A stretch of 10,607 nt of DNA, from NCBI GenBank assembly GCA_024278215.1, contig JAJRTR010000187.1, positions 1-10,607 of the forward strand. The letters run 5' to 3'. The position numbers were made by a program, and so were the translations under genes. Of the stretch, positions 6,062 through 10,607 are shown one piece after another (position 1 is the first letter of the stretch; each line of letters opens with the position of its first letter). The notes beneath the pieces were generated by a model. That model made no database searches. It was not told where the DNA came from and was given only the letters and a program-made list of their open reading frames with translations. This DNA comes from a bacterium (GTDB taxonomy: Bacteria > UBP15 > UBA6099 > JAJRTR01).

Positions 6062-6581
6062 AGCGCCTGATCTGGATATAGCGGTAGTCATTTATAGCGA
6101 AGCCGCTCCATATACGACGCACCTGGGCGCGAACGCGCCGTGTGTAGGCGTCTGTTGTGCCTGTGGATATTATGTCGATGTAATGATAGAAACGCACGTT
6201 CGCGTTGGTATCGGCCTTGTATGTCGACATGGAAACCTGGTATTTCCAGCCGGTTGTCACGGGCGCGCCGCTTGTGCAGGCGGCCTGCGGGAACGTGTTT
6301 GAATATCTGGCATTGAACCTTGGCGGAAAGAAAAGCGGGAAGGCTCTTATGCGCCAAATATTGTATTCGAGTCCCGATTCGGCGCAGTAGTAAGCCTCCA
6401 TATCCTCGATCTGGTTCGATATTATTTCGAGATCGGAGAGGCGCATCATCTCGAGAGTGATCATGAGAGCGCCCGCGAAAAAAATGATGAATACGGCCAT
6501 GAGGATAACCGAGCCGCGCTCGCCGGAGTTGTCGTTCAACGGCTGTTTGCCGCCGGAGTTCTCTTTCATACTTGCTGTCAT
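6048..6581 (-). CDS. PilX/GspK-like minor pseudopilin
   Basis: This 177-residue protein begins with a short basic, polar leader ending in ERG. A hydrophobic helix follows (SVILMAVFIIFFAGALMITLE, from residue 24) and then QIEDMEAYYCAESGLEYNIWRI. The AxxxAESGLEYxxW pattern is typical of PilX/GspK-type minor pilins. Unlike its three partners it has no Glu at position 5 of the mature protein (SVILM), as is usual for GspK and common in PilX-like proteins. Its ATG overlaps the TGA of the preceding gene by four bases (ATGA), which indicates translational coupling. It is the last gene of the cluster. It is shorter than GspK (around 300 residues), so the PilX-like reading is preferred. It probably sits at the tip of a pseudopilus or type IV pilus. 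Confidence 0.82.
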   Translation of the reverse strand: MTASMKENSGGKQPLNDNSGERGSVILMAVFIIFFAGALMITLEMMRLSDLEIISNQIEDMEAYYCAESGLEYNIWRIRAFPLFFPPRFNARYSNTFPQAACTSGAPVTTGWKYQVSMSTYKADTNANVRFYHYIDIISTGTTDAYTRRVRAQVRRIWSGFAINDYRYIQIRRWREL

Positions 6582-7474
6582 GGGTCGATTTTCACCGCCT
6601 CCGCATACTGGCAGTTTTCTGTAAACACATCTGAAACGGTAACTTGCAGGCGATGGCTCGGATTGATGAATCCGAGGCCGGAGCGCACATTGGACGCGAC
6701 CATATCAATGCAGCCGGCCCAGTAGTCGCCAGGGTTGGTGTAGGTCAGGTTCCAGGTCCACGAGTTGGGAAAACCGGGGCAGAAGAAGCAGGTCATAGTA
6801 ACCTGCGCGGTTGACACATATTCCCGGTTGACCCTGTCGCAGAATGCTTTGACGCACAATTTGCCGGGATTCCCCGCGTTGCCGATGTTGTAATAATAAG
6901 TTTCGGACGCGAAAGCAGTTGTGCGTGAAAGCATGTAGCCGTCGCGGCTTGTGCGCATCTGCACATGGGTCATGAACTGCATCGGGTTCAGGTATGTTGT
7001 GCCGGGCAGTATCTGGCGCGCGTCGGAAACCTCGAATCTGAAACGGAATGAATTGACGATGCGGTGTCGGGTGACGCCCGTAGCCATGCGCCTCGAATAG
7101 GCTGTGTATGAAAATGAATCGATGGGCGCCGCCAGCGAGTCGTTGACGAAGACGGGGCTCTGTGTGCCGAACTCGATGTTGGCTGCGCCATCGTAGTTGA
7201 AGCGGTATATGGTGCTGGAGGACCAGTCGGGGTAGAAATCGATATATGTCGGATCTGTGCATGATCTGAGGTCGTAGGCTTTGCGGATCTCGCGCCCGAG
7301 TTTGCTCATGCCGACCCTGCCGATCTCGAGTGTCTCGACACGCCGGTCCGCTATGCGCCAGGAATTATATGTAGACTCTATCAGCGGAAAAAGTCCGAGC
7401 GCGAGCACGGCGACAATAAAAATAACTATTATCACCTCGACCAGCGTTATCCCGCGTGTTCTGCTTTCGTCCAT
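6578..7474 (-). CDS. PilW/GspJ-like minor pseudopilin
   Basis: This 298-residue protein has a seven-residue leader (MDESRTR) ending in G8. The class III methylation motif ITLVE and the helix VIIVIFIVAVLALGLFPLI follow. The Glu at mature position 5 is present. The globular part has many beta strands and Cys residues, including SCTD, KLCVKAFC, TCFFCPGF, GCIDM and ENCQ, which may form disulfides outside the cytoplasm. Its length and position after a PilV-like gene and before a PilX-like gene fit PilW/GspJ. It lies six bases after the stop of the preceding gene and overlaps the next by four. No strong ribosome binding site is seen, so it probably depends on coupling. Its substrate or exact machine cannot be told because no ATPase, secretin or major pilin gene is in the window. 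Confidence 0.84.
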   Translation of the reverse strand: MDESRTRGITLVEVIIVIFIVAVLALGLFPLIESTYNSWRIADRRVETLEIGRVGMSKLGREIRKAYDLRSCTDPTYIDFYPDWSSSTIYRFNYDGAANIEFGTQSPVFVNDSLAAPIDSFSYTAYSRRMATGVTRHRIVNSFRFRFEVSDARQILPGTTYLNPMQFMTHVQMRTSRDGYMLSRTTAFASETYYYNIGNAGNPGKLCVKAFCDRVNREYVSTAQVTMTCFFCPGFPNSWTWNLTYTNPGDYWAGCIDMVASNVRSGLGFINPSHRLQVTVSDVFTENCQYAEAVKIDP

Positions 7475-7480
7475 AGTTTG

Positions 7481-8011
7481 CTACCAGTCGGGCGGTCTCT
7501 TCGCTATCTGTGTCTCGAGAAAAACGTCCGGGTCCTTGGGGTCCAGCGTACCGTTGCTGTCCTTATCGTACCATACACGGACCTGGATGTATCCCAGCGC
7601 GTCGTTCGTCCCCGGCACCAGTCCTGTGTCCACCGTGCATTCATATTTCTGGAAAGGGTAGGGAAAAGAACAGGCGGCGGCGTTTTCCGTAAGGGTGGGC
7701 GCGGCAGCCGGGTTCAGGCGTCCGAAGTCCGATGTAGTGCCGCTCATGGGGCAGCCGTTGACGGGCGCGGCCCCGTAGTCTGTGTAACATGACGCCCGCG
7801 AACGCACTTCCTCGATTTTCAACTGTGCGAGAAAAGCGGCGTGAGTGAGATATTCCTCGTCGTTACTCTCCTCGAGTGCGGAAGCCATCACCCGCATAAT
7901 AGGATATATCACTATCGTCATCACAATGATTGTGACGACGATCTCGACAAGTGTAAACCCGCCGGAGCCGGCGACTTTTTCTCCTCTTAAATATTTCATA
8001 GCGAATTTCAT
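7481..8011 (-). CDS. PilV/GspI-like minor pseudopilin with an EF-hand-like loop
   Basis: From ATG 8011 this is a 176-residue protein. A basic leader (MKFAMKYLRGEKVAGSG) ends in GG, followed by FTLVEIVVTIIVMTIVIYPIMRVM, a prepilin peptidase site and helix with Glu at mature position 5. The stretch AAFLAQLKIEEVRS after the helix matches the PilV/GspI pattern. Near the C-terminus, residues 149-160 read DKDSNGTLDPKD, which fits the 12-residue EF-hand calcium loop at positions 1, 3, 5, 6, 8, 9 and 12. Several Cys residues (ASCYTD, NGCPMS, AACSF, YECTV) may form disulfides. The open frame extends upstream to 8095, but that part overlaps the preceding gene. ATG 8011, ten bases after that gene's stop, is preferred, and ATG 7999 is also possible. 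Confidence 0.84.
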   Translation of the reverse strand: MKFAMKYLRGEKVAGSGGFTLVEIVVTIIVMTIVIYPIMRVMASALEESNDEEYLTHAAFLAQLKIEEVRSRASCYTDYGAAPVNGCPMSGTTSDFGRLNPAAAPTLTENAAACSFPYPFQKYECTVDTGLVPGTNDALGYIQVRVWYDKDSNGTLDPKDPDVFLETQIAKRPPDW

Positions 8012-8021
8012 TTGTTTATTG

Positions 8022-8543
8022 TCACAACTCGTAAAGTTCGATCTTGCCCGTGCCCCGTACGACACTGACACGCCACCGGTAGAGGCTGTTGACATCCTCG
8101 ACCAGGATCGTGCCGCCCGTATAGGGGTGCGGCCCGCCGCGGGAGTCGAAATAAAAAGCGTTTGTCGCCGTGTTCGAAAGCCGCAGGCCTTCCTCGATAG
8201 TCACCGTTTTTATCGGTGCCGCGCTGCTCCCGTAGGTGCTGTATATCCGCCAGCTGTCGGTGGCGGTGCCGACAGTGTACAACTCGAGCCGGAAGGCCGG
8301 TTCCTGAGAAAGGCTTGTTGCGGTGTTGCCGTTGAGCCCGCCGCCCATCGCCAGCCGTCTCGAGTAGCGAAGGTCGGCGGCAAGGTCGTGCGCCGTCGAA
8401 TACACATGATGTTTTATGATCGCCAGCTTCGTGTAGCGCGGCACGAACATCTTATAGAGTATCGCGACAAGGACAAGAATAAGCAGCAACTCGACAATGG
8501 TAAACCCTTTCTGCGATTTTATCCTGTCCACAGTTATGCGCAA
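8022..8543 (-). CDS. GspH/FimT-like minor pseudopilin
   Basis: This 173-residue protein has a leader MRITVDRIKSQK ending in G13, then FTIVELLLILVLVAILYKMFVP, a canonical prepilin peptidase site with Glu at mature position 5. The segment DLAADLRYSRRLAM after the helix and FYFDSRGGP further on match FimT/GspH proteins. The start is uncertain. TTG 8543 follows GGAGG by only two bases, while GTG 8531 lies 14 bases from it and would leave a nine-residue leader. It is the first gene of the four-gene cluster (GspH/FimT-, PilV-, PilW-, PilX-like), which together would form the initiating tip complex of a type II secretion pseudopilus or type IV pilus. A good promoter lies 47 bases upstream. Confidence 0.85.
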   Translation of the reverse strand: MRITVDRIKSQKGFTIVELLLILVLVAILYKMFVPRYTKLAIIKHHVYSTAHDLAADLRYSRRLAMGGGLNGNTATSLSQEPAFRLELYTVGTATDSWRIYSTYGSSAAPIKTVTIEEGLRLSNTATNAFYFDSRGGPHPYTGGTILVEDVNSLYRWRVSVVRGTGKIELYEL

Positions 8544-8589
8544 TGCCTCCGGGCACTATTACCCATCATGGATGAAATACTACAATTAG

Positions 8590-8617
8590 ATTATACCACA
8601 GGAAAAAGTTAGTCAAA
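8590..8617 (-). promoter_or_regulatory. Sigma70-type promoter for the pseudopilin operon
   Basis: On the minus strand a perfect -10 TATAAT (8595-8590) is preceded by TTTGAC (8617-8612) with a 16-base spacer, or TTGACT with 15. The -35 box overlaps the stop codon of the upstream MBL gene. Transcription would start near 8583, about 40 bases before the first pseudopilin gene. Confidence 0.7.
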
Positions 8618-9419
8618 CTTCCAGAATCATTCCCTCGCGGGCGGAAATCGTGTTTTTGAAGAGTTTCTTCGCTTTTCTTTCGATGCTGCGGAGCGTTTTA
8701 TCGTCATGGGTAGGTTCGTGATGAAACAGAACCAGCTTCTTCACGCCCGCTCTTCCGGCTATCCCCACAGCGGCCTCGTATGTGCTGTGGCCCCATCCGA
8801 TACGTCCATGATCGTACTGCTCAGGTGTATACTGCGCGTCATACAACAGTATGTCGGCGTCCCTGATGTTTTCAATGTATGTGTCGATGTCTTCTCCGAA
8901 TTCATGCTCGGTATCGCTGGAGTAGCATACCGCCCTGCTGCCTTCCTGAACCCTGAAACCCATCACTTCCTGGGGATGCACCAGCCAGAATGGCGTTATG
9001 AGGCAGTCGCCGACTTCCACACCGCCTTCTTTCATTGTGTGAAAGTGTTTTTCCGACTGTGTCTGGTTGAAATCGAGAGGGAAGTAGGGCGCTTTCATCT
9101 GCGCGGCGAGGTGTTTCCTCATATTCTTATTGCCGTAAAAATGAATCGTGAAATCGCTCAGAAGAAGCGGGATGAAGAAAGGCATACCCTGAATGTGGTC
9201 CCAGTGGACGTGTGAAATAAACAGGTGAATAGTTCGGGTGCTATTCTTGCGCTTGATATAGTCGAGCCCGAACTCGCGAATGCCCGTACCCGCGTCCAGA
9301 ATGATTATATTCCCGTCCGCAGCCTCCACCTCGACGCAACTCGTGTTCCCGCCGAACTCGACCGTTTTCTCACCGGGCGTTGGAATGCTGCCCCTGACTC
9401 CCCAGAACCTTACTCTCAT
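8613..9419 (-). CDS. MBL-fold metal-dependent hydrolase (possible phosphodiesterase)
   Basis: This 268-residue cytoplasmic protein opens MRVRFWGVRGSIPTPG, then GGNTSCVEV (23-31) and ILDAGTGIR (40-48). The metallo-beta-lactamase metal motif HVHWDH is at 70-75. Further likely metal ligands are His in LVHPQEV, Asp in SSDTEH and His in LFHHEPTHDD. The opening is characteristic of a subgroup of MBL-fold hydrolases often annotated as cyclic-nucleotide phosphodiesterase-like; the substrate cannot be assigned from sequence. ATG 9419 is chosen because homologues commonly begin with this WGVRGSIPTPG block. GGAGG lies only two bases before it, which is unusually close. A GTG at 9437 would add six residues but has no ribosome binding site. 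There is no signal peptide. The gene is upstream of the pseudopilin cluster on the same strand, but that cluster has its own promoter. Confidence 0.88.
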   Translation of the reverse strand: MRVRFWGVRGSIPTPGEKTVEFGGNTSCVEVEAADGNIIILDAGTGIREFGLDYIKRKNSTRTIHLFISHVHWDHIQGMPFFIPLLLSDFTIHFYGNKNMRKHLAAQMKAPYFPLDFNQTQSEKHFHTMKEGGVEVGDCLITPFWLVHPQEVMGFRVQEGSRAVCYSSDTEHEFGEDIDTYIENIRDADILLYDAQYTPEQYDHGRIGWGHSTYEAAVGIAGRAGVKKLVLFHHEPTHDDKTLRSIERKAKKLFKNTISAREGMILEV

Positions 9420-9496
9420 ATCCTCCGGCCTTTTCACTCACTATACATTTTTGTGCTGAACATTATTAATCAGATTATTTAACCAAACATGTTATC

Positions 9497-9561
9497 AGAG
9501 ACCCGACGAAATGTTCAAGAATAATCTGAAAATAATCAATTTTGGAAAAACACGGGTCTCT
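9497..9561. repeat. Inverted repeat flanking a short AT-rich segment
   Basis: AGAGACCCG (9497-9505) and CGGGTCTCT (9553-9561) are perfect 9-base inverted repeats around 47 AT-rich bases. They could be the ends of a tiny element or a stem upstream of the MBL gene. No second copy is seen in the window. Confidence 0.55.
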
Positions 9562-9613
9562 ACTCCGGACATGACCTGTGTCTGTGCAAACAGTTTTCGG
9601 GTAATATACGCTT

Positions 9614-9637
9614 GGGCGGGATCCGGTGATCCCGTCC
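9614..9637. repeat. Strong hairpin
   Basis: GGGCGGGATC (9614-9623) pairs with GATCCCGTCC (9628-9637), a 10-bp stem with one G-T pair and the loop CGGT. There is no T-tract, and no coding sequence overlaps it. Confidence 0.6.
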
Positions 9638-9843
9638 TTGATTCATGTGTAACAAGTGGTCTCCAGCCATTTCCCGAATCTGTTGAAAAGCTGCTGTTTT
9701 CTTTGATGCGCTCCGCTGTGCGAGTTCGGTAGTGAAGAAACAAAAGCCTCTTCGCTATTTGGTGTGGGTAGAGAAATGTAGTGTGCCGGAGGATAACCAA
9801 ATGTTTGCAAAGACCTATGTAGAGTTTTCCACAAATCCACCGT

Positions 9844-9867
9844 CCGGCAATCCTGTGGAATTGCCGG
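9844..9867. repeat. Hairpin
   Basis: CCGGCAAT (9844-9851) pairs perfectly with ATTGCCGG (9860-9867) around eight bases, and CC/GG inside the loop can extend it. It is one of several palindromes in this intergenic region. Confidence 0.55.
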
Positions 9868-9935
9868 GAAACGGTGAGTATTGTGGTAAACTCGGCTCGA
9901 TAGCTATGAGTTTTCCGTGCACACCGAAGTTTTTA

Positions 9936-9989
9936 TGGTGAACGCGGAGTGTTCAGTCCCTGCGTTCCGGGACAGCACCGCGGAACGCA
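9936..9989 (+). repeat. Two-hairpin dispersed repeat, copy B
   Basis: The 36 bases at 9936-9971 match the reverse complement of 2013-2048 with one mismatch. That mismatch (C to T in the first hairpin arm) shortens the first stem to four base pairs. The second hairpin is TGCGTTCC (9961-9968) with GGAACGCA (9982-9989). It lies about 140 bases before the start of the sugar-nucleotide gene. Confidence 0.8.
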
Positions 9990-10131
9990 GAGGGGAAATG
10001 CACATCGCAGTCGGCTCGATGTGAAGGAATCGGATTGCGATAGTACAAAGCCACTCGCCTGCTTGCTTTGAGAACATCCGTGCAGTAAGATACTCGGGAT
10101 AAATTATGACAAAAAGTGCTGGGAGAATATC

Positions 10132-10607
10132 ATGCGAGTTGTAGTGACAGGCGGTGCGGGATTTCTCGGTTCGCATCTTTGCGAAAGACTTCTCAAAGAC
10201 GGCCACGAAGTAATCTGCATGGACAATTTCATTACCGGTTCGAGCGATAATATCAGCCATCTGCTCGGCGAGAAATTCACATTTATACAGTATGATGTAA
10301 CTAATTACCTTGCGGTGGAGGGTGGGGTCGACCTGGTAATGCATTTCGCCAGTCCGGCAAGCCCGATAGATTATCTCGAACTTCCTATCGAAACGATGAA
10401 AGTCGGTTCGCTCGGCACACACAAAGCCCTTGGGCTGGCGAAGGCCAAGGGCGCGACCTTCCTGATCGCATCGACATCCGAGACTTACGGCGACCCGCTC
10501 GAACACCCGCAGAAGGAAACTTGCTGCGGGAATGTCAACCCCATCGGTCCCTGCGGTGTGTACGACGAGGCAAAGCGCTTCTCGGCAGCCATGACTATAG
10601 CCTATCA
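10132..10607 (+). CDS. UDP-glucuronate decarboxylase / NAD-dependent epimerase-dehydratase (3' end outside window)
   Basis: The ATG at 10132 follows GGGAGA by five bases, and the frame stays open to the window end (158 full codons). The N-terminus [20 protein letters not shown] is the NAD-binding Rossmann motif of extended short-chain dehydrogenases. Downstream are [48 protein letters not shown] and VYDEAKRF. This order is characteristic of UDP-glucuronate decarboxylase, which makes UDP-xylose in the cytoplasm for surface polysaccharides. The catalytic Tyr and Lys of YxxxK (VYDEAK) and the Ser/Thr of STSE are present. The conserved block before them reads [13 protein letters not shown] where homologues usually have [13 protein letters not shown], so three conserved positions are Cys. 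The protein should be about 310 residues, so roughly half is visible. Neighbouring polysaccharide genes, if any, lie beyond the window. Confidence 0.9.
   Translation, partial: MRVVVTGGAGFLGSHLCERLLKDGHEVICMDNFITGSSDNISHLLGEKFTFIQYDVTNYLAVEGGVDLVMHFASPASPIDYLELPIETMKVGSLGTHKALGLAKAKGATFLIASTSETYGDPLEHPQKETCCGNVNPIGPCGVYDEAKRFSAAMTIAY

Larger units (their letters stand above)
9420..10131. other. Divergent intergenic region rich in palindromes, no gene seen
   Basis: This gap between divergent genes should contain both promoters. I find no convincing gene. It holds a long-range inverted repeat (9497-9561), hairpins at 9614-9637 and 9844-9867, and the two-hairpin repeat at 9936-9989. A weak promoter-like pair for the plus-strand gene is TTGAGA (10068-10073) with GATACT about 15 bases on. 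On the minus side TATAGT lies close upstream of the MBL gene without a good -35. The open frame covering the end of this region on the minus strand is a shadow of the sugar-nucleotide gene. Confidence 0.7.

Noticed and set aside
7845-8612. 255-residue open frame on the plus strand
   Set aside because: It is a shadow of the two pseudopilin genes on the minus strand, whose prepilin signals and overlapping organisation are convincing.
1997-9989. Composite transposon bounded by the inverted 36-bp repeats
   Set aside because: There is no transposase, the genes between are ordinary chromosomal ones, and each repeat carries its own hairpins, as in dispersed extragenic palindromes.
9904-10506. 200-residue open frame on the minus strand
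   Set aside because: It is antisense to the clearly recognisable UDP-glucuronate decarboxylase gene, and its protein has no recognisable features.

Overview
The window is one stretch of bacterial chromosome of moderate GC. The organism is a Gram-negative (diderm) bacterium: there are outer-membrane beta-barrel genes, a lipoprotein-anchored zinc/manganese transporter and a type II secretion/type IV pilus style set of minor pseudopilins. No rRNA, tRNA, CRISPR, phage or transposase gene is visible. I cannot assign a lineage. Degenerate palindromic repeats around otherwise housekeeping-type genes fit an uncultured environmental lineage, but that is an inference.

Layout. (1) Positions 3-1884, plus strand: the 3' end of one beta-barrel gene, then a second predicted outer-membrane protein whose 5' end has absorbed a palindromic repeat. 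(2) 1885-2569: a gene-free stretch holding three kinds of palindrome. (3) 2570-5882, minus strand: znuA-znuC-znuB (high-affinity Zn/Mn ABC uptake) followed by a moaB/mogA-type molybdopterin gene. A short palindrome lies between znuA and znuC, and a full 178-bp palindromic repeat lies between znuB and moaB. (4) 6048-8543, minus strand: four tightly packed minor pseudopilin genes (GspH/FimT-, PilV/GspI-, PilW/GspJ- and PilX/GspK-like), with a good sigma70-type promoter just upstream. (5) 8613-9419, minus strand: an MBL-fold hydrolase. (6) 9420-10131: a gene-free, palindrome-rich divergent intergenic region. (7) 10132 to the end, plus strand: the 5' part of a UDP-glucuronate decarboxylase gene, possibly the edge of a polysaccharide locus.

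The gene content is recognisable. The unusual part is the repeats. One is a 178/179-bp element that is a single long imperfect palindrome with 17-bp terminal inverted repeats; there are two full copies (585-763 and 3108-3285, opposite orientation) and one decayed end (2195-2232). The first copy sits in frame inside the signal-peptide region of the outer-membrane protein. A second family is a 36-bp, two-hairpin repeat at 2013-2048 and 9936-9971. A third is a small palindrome with a conserved loop (2493-2541 and 4924-4956). None of the three carries a gene. They look like MITE/REP-type elements, and several sit exactly where they could alter translation or mRNA processing of neighbouring genes.
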